Below, in pieces: positions 8,259 through 15,725 of a stretch of DNA of 41,377 nucleotides. Location: NCBI RefSeq assembly GCF_003946465.1, contig NZ_RHOL01000023.1:1-41377 (forward strand). Direction: 5' to 3'. Origin of the DNA: Lacticaseibacillus hegangensis. Lineage in GTDB: Bacteria > Bacillota > Bacilli > Lactobacillales > Lactobacillaceae. How positions within the stretch are numbered: the first letter of the stretch is position 1; each line of letters begins with the position of its first letter. The notes below the pieces were generated by a model. That model was not told the DNA's origin. It saw only the letters and a list, made by a program, of their open reading frames with translations, and did not search any database. Made by a program: the position numbers and the translations under genes.

Positions 8259-8690
8259 TTATCGGCCCAGCTTCTGCGCACATTCTGCGCACAAGCCATA
8301 AAGCTCAAAGTTGTGGCTGGCGATTTTGGCGCCAGGCAGCTGGTCTTCAAAATATTCTAACGGGCACATTTTGACTTCCTGCACCCGATGGCAGTTGGTA
8401 CAGATGAAGTGGTGGTGATGCGGGTGCTGGAAGTCGCACTGCAGCTTCACAATAGCCTGCTCGTTTTCCACGTCGCTTTCCAAGATCCCCAGCTGCTCAA
8501 AGGCTTTCACATTGCGGTAAATGGTGTCATGAGACAGGCCCGGGTACTGGCTGCGCATGTATCGATCGAGCTGCGTCACCGGCACGAAACGCCCACTTTT
8601 GTCCAGATAAGCGACCAACGCCCGGCGCTGCTTGGTGACCCGCATCCCGCTTTGTTTCATTTTTTCAATTGCGATTCTTGCCTGTGACAT
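8259..8690 (-). CDS. zur: Fur-family metal regulator, Zur-type
   Basis: A 143-residue metal-dependent repressor. The N-terminal winged helix includes YPGLSHDTIYRNVKAFEQLGILES (about residues 49-72), very like Bacillus Zur and less like PerR. The metal and dimer part has HPHHHHFICTNC (first CxxC), then KMCPLEYFEDQ and HNFELYGLCAEC (second CxxC), the structural zinc Cys4 site. Zinc-loaded Zur blocks zinc-uptake genes. A GGAGG ribosome site supports the start. A Zur-like operator lies in its own leader (8705-8725), implying autoregulation. Fur or PerR identity is less likely but not excluded. Confidence 0.8.
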   Translation of the reverse strand: MSQARIAIEKMKQSGMRVTKQRRALVAYLDKSGRFVPVTQLDRYMRSQYPGLSHDTIYRNVKAFEQLGILESDVENEQAIVKLQCDFQHPHHHHFICTNCHRVQEVKMCPLEYFEDQLPGAKIASHNFELYGLCAECAQKLGR

Positions 8691-8704
8691 AGTGGCCTCC
8701 GTTT

Positions 8705-8744
8705 TAATCGGACTGATTACGATTTAATTCAGTCTATCATATCA
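8705..8744 (-). promoter_or_regulatory. Extended -10 promoter and Zur-box-like operator of zur
   Basis: The minus strand has an extended -10, TGATATGAT (8744-8736). Just downstream, 8725-8705 matches the Bacillus Zur operator dyad: left arm AAATCGTAAT is perfect and the right arm AGTCCGATTA agrees at 7 of 10 positions. Placement over the start of transcription suggests negative autoregulation. Binding is not proven. Confidence 0.6.
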
Positions 8745-8759
8745 GGCGCGCGGTCGCAA

Positions 8760-9332
8760 TTACGCCTTGGCCGCCGTCTGGGTCAGCTGCTGCATGAACG
8801 CATCGATCTGGCGGCACGCCTGCGGCCAATCGTCATTTTTGATGACCGTCGCGACGTCAGTAAGCCCTGCTGGCAACTGCAAGTCGCGCTTATACTCTGG
8901 CGAGGCCAGCCGCTTGGCCACCATTTCCTCGGGATCCCCGCGGCTCAATAAACGCCGCCTCAGAATCGACGGATCCTCAATCGTGAGATAAAGCACGGCC
9001 AGCTGATCGCCCAACTGTCGCGCATAGGTCAAGGCCCCCTTGGTGTCCAGCACGATCGAGACAAAATCTGCATGCGCCCAGGCGCGATTCAGGGACTCAT
9101 AGGAACTGCCGTACTCGTACCCCGCATAGGTGACGTGCTCGATGTAATGATTCGCGGCAAAGCTTTCTGGCGTTTCAAAAAAGTAATCCACACCATCCAC
9201 CTCGCCCGGCCGCCGCGGCCGGGTGGTGTGGGTCATCACCCGGTCAACGCCGTAGTGCTTTTTTAGGTAGGAAGAAACGGTGGTCTTACCAGTGCCGGTC
9301 GCGCCAGTGATCACGATCAATTTGCGCTGCAT
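8760..9332 (-). CDS. Guanylate-kinase-like nucleotide kinase
   Basis: A 190-residue P-loop kinase. Walker A GATGTGKTT at residues 9-17 and the GMP-binding segment THTTRPRRPGEVDGVDYFF at about 34-52 are typical of guanylate kinase, as is RRRLLSRGDPEEMVAKRL in the lid/Arg region. Reaction: ATP + GMP to ADP + GDP. Lactobacilli often carry a second guanylate-kinase homologue besides the essential gmk; this may be that paralogue, so no symbol is given. AAGGAGGGG precedes the ATG. Its stop lies about 20 bases before the zur promoter, with no terminator between, so read-through into zur is possible. Confidence 0.75.
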   Translation of the reverse strand: MQRKLIVITGATGTGKTTVSSYLKKHYGVDRVMTHTTRPRRPGEVDGVDYFFETPESFAANHYIEHVTYAGYEYGSSYESLNRAWAHADFVSIVLDTKGALTYARQLGDQLAVLYLTIEDPSILRRRLLSRGDPEEMVAKRLASPEYKRDLQLPAGLTDVATVIKNDDWPQACRQIDAFMQQLTQTAAKA

Positions 9333-9382
9333 GAGTGCCCCTCCTTGGTTGTTAGGCCCATTTTACCTTAAAACCAGCAATC

Positions 9383-9405
9383 AAAAAAGCCGGCAAATCG
9401 CCGAC
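9383..9405 (-). terminator. Terminator of NlpC/P60 gene 1
   Basis: GTCGGC/GCCGGC stem (one T-G pair) with loop GATTT, followed by TTTTTT on the minus strand. Confidence 0.8.
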
Positions 9406-9429
9406 CTCGTTGAGTGAATGTTTAGTTGG

Positions 9430-10620
9430 TTAGATCCGGCGGGCATTGGTTGGCGTCCATGAACCGACGCTCTGAGTCGTCACGGTCTGGCCAGGATTTG
9501 GCGCGTGAACAAAAGTGCCACCGCCGATGTAAATCGCAACATGGTAAGCTGGCGCACCCCAGAACAGCAAGTCACCCGGCTGCAGATTGGAAAGTGATAC
9601 CGGCGACCCGATCTGCTGCAGTTGTGAAGCCTGGTGAGGCAGGCTGCCAAGCCCGGCGAGCTTAGCGGCGTAAACCACTAACCCGGAGCAGTCAAAGGAT
9701 GAAGGACCAGCAGCGCCCCAGACGTAAGGTTTCCCGCGCTGAGCGAGTGCCGCGGCCACAAAGCCGGACATGTTACTGCCGTAATGAGCAGCCGGCGTCG
9801 CCGACGCAATCGTCGTCGCAGCGGAAGCGGCCGTGTGATGACTCGTTGCCACCACTGCAGCTTGTGGCTGGGCCTTAGCCGCGTTGGCCTGGGCAACCAG
9901 TGCGGCAGCAGCAGCAGCAGTTGCCTTGGACACCGAACTCTGCAAATTGGTCAACTGCGCTTTGTTTGCTTCGACCTGAGCAGAAAGGTCGCTGGCCTGT
10001 TTGGTGGCGCTAGCCTTCATTGTCTCAAGTTTGGCCTTATCGGCAACCAGTGTGGCTTTACTGGTAACCAGCTGCTGCCGCTTGGCTTCCTGCTCGGATT
10101 TCAGTGATGCGACCTTCGCCTTTGCTTCCTGAACCGCAGACAGGGCTTCCTGGCTAGCTTGGTTCAGCTTGTTGACGGTGAAGCCGCGAGAAACCAAATC
10201 GGACAAGTTCTTGGCGTTCAGCATGAAGTCCATGTAGACGTTACCAGTAACGGAATCGCCCACCTGTTTTTGCAGCGAAACCAGTTGGCGCTTCAAAACC
10301 GCTTTACGACTGTTGACCTCAGCGGTGGCCTTCTGAATCTGGCCATCGTAATCGGCGATCTTAGTCTCAGCGGCATCGATACTGTCCTGGGTGTTTTGAA
10401 TCGAAACGACTTTGTCAGAGATTTGGTTGTTGATCTTGCTGACATTAGCCTGCGCATCCTGCAACTTGGTCACAAGTGCCGCTGTGGCCGACTGGTTCTT
10501 CGAAACGGCACTCTTCGCGTCGCTGACAGAATCAGCGGAAACGATTGTCCCGGTACTTAAGGTGCCGGCACTCAGCAGTGCAGCCACCGCGATAACTGAT
10601 AAGGCTTTGGAAATTTTCAT
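9430..10620 (-). CDS. Secreted NlpC/P60 peptidoglycan hydrolase 1
   Basis: A 396-residue secreted cell-wall hydrolase of the p40/p75/PcsB type. It has a signal peptide (about residues 1-30, ending near VSADSV), a long coiled coil (about 35-235) containing GNVYMDFMLNAKNLSDLVSRGFTVNKLNQASQEAL, an Ala-rich linker, and a C-terminal NlpC/P60 domain. The catalytic Cys is in FDCSGLV and the His in YHVAIYIGGGTFVHAP. It should cut peptide stems of peptidoglycan, probably at division. An upstream in-frame start would add 15 residues, but GAGGAG sits before ATG 10620. A WalR box lies upstream. It is paralogous to the next gene. Confidence 0.9.
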   Translation of the reverse strand: MKISKALSVIAVAALLSAGTLSTGTIVSADSVSDAKSAVSKNQSATAALVTKLQDAQANVSKINNQISDKVVSIQNTQDSIDAAETKIADYDGQIQKATAEVNSRKAVLKRQLVSLQKQVGDSVTGNVYMDFMLNAKNLSDLVSRGFTVNKLNQASQEALSAVQEAKAKVASLKSEQEAKRQQLVTSKATLVADKAKLETMKASATKQASDLSAQVEANKAQLTNLQSSVSKATAAAAAALVAQANAAKAQPQAAVVATSHHTAASAATTIASATPAAHYGSNMSGFVAAALAQRGKPYVWGAAGPSSFDCSGLVVYAAKLAGLGSLPHQASQLQQIGSPVSLSNLQPGDLLFWGAPAYHVAIYIGGGTFVHAPNPGQTVTTQSVGSWTPTNARRI

Positions 10621-10655
10621 TAAACATTCACTCCTCAATGAATCAACTGTAGACG

Positions 10656-10688
10656 AGTGTAACAAGCGAACGTTACAGAGGTGTTACA
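10656..10688 (-). promoter_or_regulatory. WalR box and -10 of NlpC/P60 gene 1
   Basis: TGTAAC-N5-TGTAAC (minus strand, 10688-10672) exactly fits the WalR (YycF) consensus TGTWAH-N5-TGTWAH. A -10-like TACACT (10661-10656) follows after 10 bases, so the box covers the -35 position, as in WalR-activated autolysin genes. Confidence 0.75.
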
Positions 10689-10814
10689 GCGAGGTTAACA
10701 ATCAAAGACTGTCAGGTCGCCATTTGTTGCAATATGGCAAATGCAACATTTCCCCCACTTTCGAGAGGTGTACACGCACAAACCAGAGAAGAAAACAAGC
10801 CAAAATTGGCACAG

Positions 10815-10842
10815 AAAAAAGCTCACACCGAGATGCGAGCTT
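10815..10842 (-). terminator. Terminator of NlpC/P60 gene 2
   Basis: 9-bp stem AAGCTCGCA/TGTGAGCTT (one G-T pair), 6-base loop, followed by a T-run on the minus strand. Confidence 0.85.
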
Positions 10843-10857
10843 ACATTGCGAAACCGA

Positions 10858-11964
10858 TTAAAGCCGCCGCGCAAAATTTGGTCGGTAGCCGTTGATACTG
10901 GCCGTGTGTACGCGATCGCCAGGCTTAGGCGCGTGCACGTATGTGCCACCGCCAACGTAAATGGCGACGTGGTAGGCCGCGCCAACGCGGCCCCAGAAAA
11001 GCAAGTCTCCCGGCTGCAGACTGCCCATTGAAACGTTTTGCCCCATCGAGCTGAGGGCCTGGGAAGTGTGGTAAGTGCTCAGCGCCGGGATGCCAGCTGC
11101 TCGTCCAGCCACGTACACTAAGCCGGAACAGTCAACCCCAGCAGTGGTCTTACCACCGGAAACGTATGGCACCCCTTGCATCGCCAGGGCATTTGCCACC
11201 AGCGAGCCGCCATTGAGGGTCGGCCGGGACGGCGCAGCCTGTGTGGCTGGTGTTGCGGTCTCCTGAACCAGCGCCTTGGCTGCCGAAGCAGTACGCTTAC
11301 TCTTGGCGCTCGTCAGCGCAACGAGCTGCGGCTTGCTGGCGGCCACTTTTTCTTGCAACGCAGTGGCGTCCGCTTTGGCCTGTGCGGTCGCCTTATCCAA
11401 TTGAATTTTAGCCGCTTCCAGCTTAGCCTGATTAGCCACTAACTCGGCCTTTTTCGCTATTTCCGCCTGCTTCAACGTCTCCGCCTTCGCCTTGGCGTCT
11501 TGAATGGACTGAAGCGCCTCCTGTGAGGCCTGGTTAAGCTTGTTAACCGTAAATCCTCGGGCCACCAAGTCTGAGAAGTTCTTGGCATTGAGCAAAAAAT
11601 CGACGTAGACGTTACCTGTGGCCGAATCGCCGATCTGCTTTTGCAGCGCAACCAGCTGGTTTTTCAGCACCGCCTTGCGACTTTTCACCTCAGTGGTGGC
11701 GTTATCGATTTGCACCTGATATTTGCCAATTTTACCTTGCGTATCATCAATTGCCGCTTGGGTTTGAGCAATTTTGGTGACCAGGTTTGAGGCCTCATTA
11801 CTGGACTTTAGGACCTGGTCCTGAGCTGCTCGCAACTGTTCGATCACGTCAGTTGGCTGACTCGTGCTTGCCGTCGGGGCCGCCGAAACCATCGTTTGGG
11901 ATCCGCCGGCAATTCCGATCAGCGCGGCAGCCCCCAAAGCGGCCGCAATCTTCCCTAACCTCAT
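10858..11964 (-). CDS. Secreted NlpC/P60 peptidoglycan hydrolase 2
   Basis: A 368-residue paralogue of the preceding hydrolase with the same layout: signal peptide (about 1-30), coiled coil containing SATGNVYVDFLLNAKNFSDLVARGFTVNKLNQASQEAL, short Ala/Pro linker, and C-terminal NlpC/P60 domain. Catalytic Cys lies in VDCSGLV and His in YHVAIYVGGGTYVHAP. GAGGAG precedes ATG 11964; longer starts add residues upstream of the ribosome site and are rejected. A separate promoter with its own WalR box, and a terminator between the two genes, show they are independent units under the same regulator. Division of labour between the two enzymes cannot be told from sequence. Confidence 0.9.
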   Translation of the reverse strand: MRLGKIAAALGAAALIGIAGGSQTMVSAAPTASTSQPTDVIEQLRAAQDQVLKSSNEASNLVTKIAQTQAAIDDTQGKIGKYQVQIDNATTEVKSRKAVLKNQLVALQKQIGDSATGNVYVDFLLNAKNFSDLVARGFTVNKLNQASQEALQSIQDAKAKAETLKQAEIAKKAELVANQAKLEAAKIQLDKATAQAKADATALQEKVAASKPQLVALTSAKSKRTASAAKALVQETATPATQAAPSRPTLNGGSLVANALAMQGVPYVSGGKTTAGVDCSGLVYVAGRAAGIPALSTYHTSQALSSMGQNVSMGSLQPGDLLFWGRVGAAYHVAIYVGGGTYVHAPKPGDRVHTASINGYRPNFARRL

Positions 11965-11995
11965 ATTGACACACTCCTCTGTTTTGACTGCCATC

Positions 11996-12028
11996 AACAT
12001 ATCAGTTAGAAGTTACATCGGCGTTACA
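11996..12028 (-). promoter_or_regulatory. WalR box and -10 of NlpC/P60 gene 2
   Basis: TGTAAC-N5-TGTAAC (minus strand, 12028-12012), followed after exactly 10 bases by TATGTT (12001-11996). The geometry equals that of the other hydrolase gene. Confidence 0.75.
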
Positions 12029-12085
12029 GAGTAGTTAATAAACCGAGTCAATTCCCGGCGGGCAAAAATGGTTTTAGCCCAGAGC

Positions 12086-12136
12086 AAAAGCACTCCTGCA
12101 CCACGATTCATTTATCGAATCGTGGTGCAGGAGCGC
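12086..12136 (-). terminator. Strong terminator hairpin after the 115-residue gene
   Basis: A 20-bp stem (12090-12109 with 12117-12136), perfect except one position that is G-U if transcribed on the minus strand but A-C on the plus strand, so it serves the minus strand. The tail is only TTTTGC. Nothing else is seen between here and the stop codon at 12209. Confidence 0.65.
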
Positions 12137-12208
12137 CTGTCAGTTGGGCGTCGTTTTGTGAAACGCGACAAAGCAATTTTGGCTTGCGCTCAAGCTGATT
12201 AAACTCAC

Positions 12209-12556
12209 TTATTCAGCGCGAACCGGGACGACCTCCAGGTGCAGCTGAAAGGCCTCGGTTCGATCCATCACCGCGATGATGAAGTGATCATCGGCAAACC
12301 AGCTGACCGAAAGTGCATCGCCGGTGGCTTCCTCCAGCCGATGCAGGTCGACCGGCCGCTTGATGGCAAACGTCAGCACCTGCTCGGCCAGCTCATGGAT
12401 ATCCGGCAGCGGGCAGGCCGAAAGCTCCGCGTTGAGCAGCCGCAGGGCCTCGTGGCCCGCCGCCTCAAAACTGAGCAGCCGCTGGCCGTCCAGCCCAGAA
12501 TAAAAGACGGTCAGCGACTGATTTTGATAAGTCGCACCAATCACCGAATAGGCCAT
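12209..12556 (-). CDS. Hypothetical protein, 115 residues
   Basis: A small soluble acidic protein with no signal peptide or membrane segment and no motif I recognise. It starts MAYSVIGATYQNQSL and contains SWFADDHFIIAVMDR near residue 85. The start is chosen because AAGGGGGA precedes ATG 12556, and an extended -10 TGCTATACT lies just upstream; the longer frame has no ribosome site. It has its own promoter and terminator, between tyrS and the NlpC/P60 genes. Function unknown. Confidence 0.65.
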   Translation of the reverse strand: MAYSVIGATYQNQSLTVFYSGLDGQRLLSFEAAGHEALRLLNAELSACPLPDIHELAEQVLTFAIKRPVDLHRLEEATGDALSVSWFADDHFIIAVMDRTEAFQLHLEVVPVRAE

Positions 12557-12621
12557 GCCGAATTCCCCCTTTTTTATTAGTATAGCATCCTGACCCGAGG
12601 CCACGCCGGTTGCGGCCACGA

Positions 12622-12647
12622 AAAAAGCGACGCTGCCGCCGCTTTTT
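12622..12647 (-). terminator. Terminator of tyrS
   Basis: Stem AAAAAGCGGCG/CGTCGCTTTTT (one G-T pair) with loop GCAG, ending in a T-run on the minus strand. Confidence 0.85.
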
Positions 12648-12668
12648 GACCTCTTCTGGGCCGGACGC

Positions 12669-13931
12669 TTACTTTTGGATCCGGACCAGGAAGTACTTCT
12701 TCTTGCCGCGGCGCACGATCGTGAACGCGCCGTCAAAATGCGCGCTCGGGTCCACGGTGAAGTCAAGGTCGCGCTGCTTCTCACCATTAATGGTGATGGC
12801 ACCATTTTGGACGTCTTCGCGCGCCTGCCGCCGTGAAGATTCGATGCCGGTGATGTCCACCAGCCAAGTCACAATGTTTTCAGGGGCGGCCGGCGCCGTT
12901 TTGCTTGGAAACTGCTTGAAGCCCTGCTCGATTTCCTCAGCCGTCAGGTCCTGCACATCGCCAGAGAACAGTGCGGCGGAGATGGCTTCGGCCTGGTCGA
13001 CGGCTTTCTGGCCATGCACGAACTTGGTGACTTCCTGGGCCAACCGGCGCTGCGCTTCCCGTTTTTCCGGATGCGTCTCAGTTGCCTCGACCAGGTCCTG
13101 AATCTCTTCTTTAGATAAGAAGGTGAAGAACTTCAGGAACTTTTCAACGTCCTGATCATCCTGGTTGAACCAGAACTGGTAGAACTCGTAGGGCGAGGTC
13201 TTTTCGGGATCGAGCCAAACCGCGCCGCCGGCCGACTTGCCAAACTTGGTGCCATCCGACTTGAGCATCAGCGGGTTGGTCAGCCCGTACACCTTGGCGT
13301 CCGGACCTTCCACCTTGTGAATTAGGTCGATGCCGGCGGTGATATTACCCCACTGATCGGCGCCGCCCAGTTGCACCTGCACGTCCTCGGTTTGGTACAG
13401 CTTCAAAAAGTCGATCGACTGCAGGATCTGGTAGGTGAATTCGGTGTATGAAATCCCGTTTTCCAGCCGGCTGGCCACCACTTCCTTGTTCAGCATCTGG
13501 TTGACCGGGAACAGCTTGCCGTAATCGCGCAGAAAATCAAGCAGGCTGAGCTTGCTGAGCCAGCTGTAGTTGTCAACGATGCGGAAATTGTCCGTGCCAA
13601 ACAGGCGCTCCATCTGCGCAGTCAGCTTTTTCTTGTTCTCGTCAATGGTGGCCATCGTCTGCAGCACGCGCTCGGAATTACGGCCGGAGGGGTCGCCAAT
13701 CGAGCCGGTGCCGCCGCCAATTACGATCACGGGCTTGTGCCCCATCAGCTGGAAACGCTTCAGCATCATGAACGGGATCAGGTGCCCCACGTGCAGCGAG
13801 TCGCCGGTCGGATCAGTCCCTACGTAAATGCCGACGTGCTTTTCAGTCGTTAATTTGCGCAGGCCGTCCTCATCGGTGAGTTGATTCAAGGCGCCACGCC
13901 ACGCCAGCTCGTCTAAAATATTCTCTGCCAT
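12669..13931 (-). CDS. tyrS: Tyrosyl-tRNA synthetase
   Basis: A 420-residue class I aminoacyl-tRNA synthetase that charges tRNA-Tyr. The N-terminal Rossmann domain has the HIGH-like PTGDSLHVGHLIP (about 39-51) and the KMSKS-like KFGKS near residue 230; GGADQWGNITAGIDLI is the tyrosine-pocket region. The C-terminal S4-like RNA-binding domain spans about 350-420. AGGAGG lies just before ATG 13931; an upstream frame extension would run into the T-box terminator. A classical T-box leader with UAC specifier controls it. Independent support for the function comes from that specifier. Confidence 0.97.
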   Translation of the reverse strand: MAENILDELAWRGALNQLTDEDGLRKLTTEKHVGIYVGTDPTGDSLHVGHLIPFMMLKRFQLMGHKPVIVIGGGTGSIGDPSGRNSERVLQTMATIDENKKKLTAQMERLFGTDNFRIVDNYSWLSKLSLLDFLRDYGKLFPVNQMLNKEVVASRLENGISYTEFTYQILQSIDFLKLYQTEDVQVQLGGADQWGNITAGIDLIHKVEGPDAKVYGLTNPLMLKSDGTKFGKSAGGAVWLDPEKTSPYEFYQFWFNQDDQDVEKFLKFFTFLSKEEIQDLVEATETHPEKREAQRRLAQEVTKFVHGQKAVDQAEAISAALFSGDVQDLTAEEIEQGFKQFPSKTAPAAPENIVTWLVDITGIESSRRQAREDVQNGAITINGEKQRDLDFTVDPSAHFDGAFTIVRRGKKKYFLVRIQK

Positions 13932-13958
13932 TATGTTCCTCCTATTAAAGTTACGACC

Positions 13959-14175
13959 GAAAAAAAGCCCTGTTTGCATCTGCAAACAGGGACGGAAAAT
14001 TCCGCGGTACCACCCACGTTATGGCTAACCAGCCATCACTCTCGATGAATAACGCCATCACCCGTGGGCCATGCTGCGAAGGTGTAATTCGTCAGACAGC
14101 GAAGGTCGGCTTTCATCCCCCGCCGACTTTCTGAGGCATCCGCTGTTCAACTACTGAACTTCCGGTCGAAATATT
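13959..14175 (-). promoter_or_regulatory. T-box riboswitch, Tyr specifier, of tyrS
   Basis: Specifier loop GAA-T-TAC (14090-14084) gives UAC for tyrosine. The T-box motif GGGTGGTACCGCGGA (14015-14001) is canonical, its UGGU matching discriminator A of tRNA-Tyr. The attenuator terminator is a perfect 11-bp stem CCCTGTTTGCA/TGCAAACAGGG (13991-13968) followed by TTTTTTT. Uncharged tRNA-Tyr should stabilise the antiterminator and turn tyrS on. Confidence 0.95.
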
Positions 14176-14181
14176 GTCCTT

Positions 14182-14210
14182 AGTGTCCCACCAGAGCGGC
14201 CTACTGTCAA
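14182..14210 (-). promoter_or_regulatory. Promoter of the tyrS T-box leader
   Basis: Perfect -35 TTGACA (14210-14205) overlapping the arsR stop, 17-base spacer, and a poor -10 GACACT (14187-14182). Confidence 0.55.
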
Positions 14211-14554
14211 TCCTCGTCTGCCGTTTCGGCTGCCCGCGCCCGCAACGCCGCGGTGATCCGCTCCAGCCGGTGAATCGTGTCATCAAGTGTCAGATAGTAG
14301 TACACAACGTTGCCTTCTTGGCGTGACCCCACCATGCCAATATCGTGCAGCGTCTTCAGGTGGTGCGAGGTGGCCGGCTGCGAAAGTCCTATCTCTTTCG
14401 CCAAATCGTTGACCTTGACTCCTTGACCGTCTGAACTCTGCCCCAAAATCATGAGTAATTTCTGCCGATTTGCATTGGCCAGTGCGTTCAAGTGCCCGAT
14501 ATCCGCCTTAAACTCAGTCAAGGCCGCCTCGTGGGCCGCCGTGTAATTGATCAT
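14207..14554 (-). CDS. ArsR-family transcriptional regulator
   Basis: A 115-residue winged-helix repressor. The recognition helix region is LSQPATSHHLKTLHDIGMVGSRQEGNVVYYYLT (about residues 58-90), typical of ArsR/SmtB. No clear Cys pair for arsenic or cadmium is present, so it may sense something else. An in-frame TTG at 14569 is part of the GGAGG ribosome site, so ATG 14554 is taken. It is divergent from apbE; the intergenic region holds AT-rich repeats of ATTTAT near its -10 (TATTAT, 14592-14587) that could be its operator. It may control apbE, itself or both. Confidence 0.82.
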   Translation of the reverse strand: MINYTAAHEAALTEFKADIGHLNALANANRQKLLMILGQSSDGQGVKVNDLAKEIGLSQPATSHHLKTLHDIGMVGSRQEGNVVYYYLTLDDTIHRLERITAALRARAAETADED

Positions 14555-14664
14555 CACCAACACCTCCAAAGTATTTATTGATTTATATAATACTACTTTT
14601 ATTTGCCCTGTCTTGACATTTTTTGAAAATATTTTTTGCCAACAATAACTTTAGTCCCTGTCGC

Positions 14665-14693
14665 TTGAAAACGTTTCCCAATGGCAGGATAAT
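14665..14693 (+). promoter_or_regulatory. Promoter and cre-like site of apbE
   Basis: -35 TTGAAA (14665-14670), 17-base spacer, -10 GATAAT (14688-14693). TGAAAACGTTTCCC (14666-14679) matches the cre consensus at 12 of 14 positions and overlaps the -35, suggesting CcpA repression. Confidence 0.6.
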
Positions 14694-14742
14694 AAGAGCG
14701 AATAGCGTGCCGGCATCTGGCACTCAGAAAAGAGGTTTCCCC

Positions 14743-15678
14743 ATGACATCTACCTTTCAATTCGACGGCCTCGGCGCCAAGAACACTTTGACCATCTACA
14801 GCGGCGGTGAGCCTGGCACGTTTGACAGAAGTGTCGCCCTCGTCTCTGCGTACGCCAAGCTCCTGTCCTTCTACGACTCAAGCTCGCTGCTCGCGCAAAT
14901 CAATCAACAGGCTGGCCTATCGCCGGTGCAGATTCCGGTGCGGCCGGTGTTCAACCTCATTGCGCGCGCCGTGGCGTGGAGCAAGCGTGGACTGGGATAC
15001 AACGCCTTGATTGGCCCGCTGGTCGGGTTGTGGCGGATCGGTTTTGACGACGCCAGCGTCCCCTCGTCCGATCAAATCAAGGCAAAACTGGCACTGACGG
15101 ATCCCGACCAGGTCATCCTGGACTCTGAGGCGCAAACCGTGTTCCTCAGCCAGCCCGGCATGGCCCTGGACCTTGGCGGCATCGCCAAAGGCTTCATCCT
15201 CGACGAGCTGGCTCACTTGTGGGCGCGCCGCGGCGTTACCGGTGGCCGCATCGACCTGGCCGGCAACCAGGTGCTGATTGGCAACAGTGAAGGCGGCGTG
15301 CCACTGTGGCAGGTTGGCCTACCGGATCCGCGCGACCCGAAGAATCCGCCGATTGCCACCTTGACCACGGCCCCCAAGGCGCTGGTCACGACCGGTATTT
15401 ACTTCCGACACTTCGATCGCCGCGGCCACATCTATCACCATCTGCTCGATCCGCAAACGGGCAGCCCGGTCGAATCCGACATGGCCAGCATCACGGTAGT
15501 CGCCGATTCCGCCGAAAAGGCCGACGTGCTATCCTCTATTGGCTTCTACGCCGGCCTGCCAGAAGGCCTGACCCTGATGGAAAACGAAGGCGCCGAGGCG
15601 GTCTTCATCACCAAGGATACGCGCATCAGCCAAACCGGTGGACTGCGCGAAACCCTCATGCCGGAGATGGGCCATTAA
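14743..15678 (+). CDS. apbE: FAD:protein FMN transferase, ApbE family
   Basis: A 311-residue ApbE-family enzyme, which attaches FMN from FAD to Thr or Ser of target flavoproteins. Recognisable motifs are LDLGGIAKGFILDEL (about 146-160), DLAGNQVLIG and, in the C-terminal half, HHLLDPQTGSPVES, the ApbE Mg/FAD-binding signature. No lipobox is seen, so it may act in the cytosol. AGAGG precedes ATG 14743; an earlier in-frame start lies upstream of the promoter and is rejected. No target flavoprotein gene (fumarate reductase-like, or the electron-transfer lipoprotein PplA) is in the window. It stands alone, divergent from an ArsR regulator. Confidence 0.88.
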   Translation: MTSTFQFDGLGAKNTLTIYSGGEPGTFDRSVALVSAYAKLLSFYDSSSLLAQINQQAGLSPVQIPVRPVFNLIARAVAWSKRGLGYNALIGPLVGLWRIGFDDASVPSSDQIKAKLALTDPDQVILDSEAQTVFLSQPGMALDLGGIAKGFILDELAHLWARRGVTGGRIDLAGNQVLIGNSEGGVPLWQVGLPDPRDPKNPPIATLTTAPKALVTTGIYFRHFDRRGHIYHHLLDPQTGSPVESDMASITVVADSAEKADVLSSIGFYAGLPEGLTLMENEGAEAVFITKDTRISQTGGLRETLMPEMGH

Positions 15679-15685
15679 CTCAATC

Positions 15686-15725
15686 AGCCGTGAGTCTCTT
15701 CAACCAAGAGAACCACGGCTTTTTT
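15686..15725 (+). terminator. Terminator of apbE
   Basis: AGCCGTG/CACGGCT plus inner CTCTT/AAGAG stem, followed by TTTTTTA. It overlaps the stop codon of the convergent amylase gene by a few bases. Confidence 0.85.
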
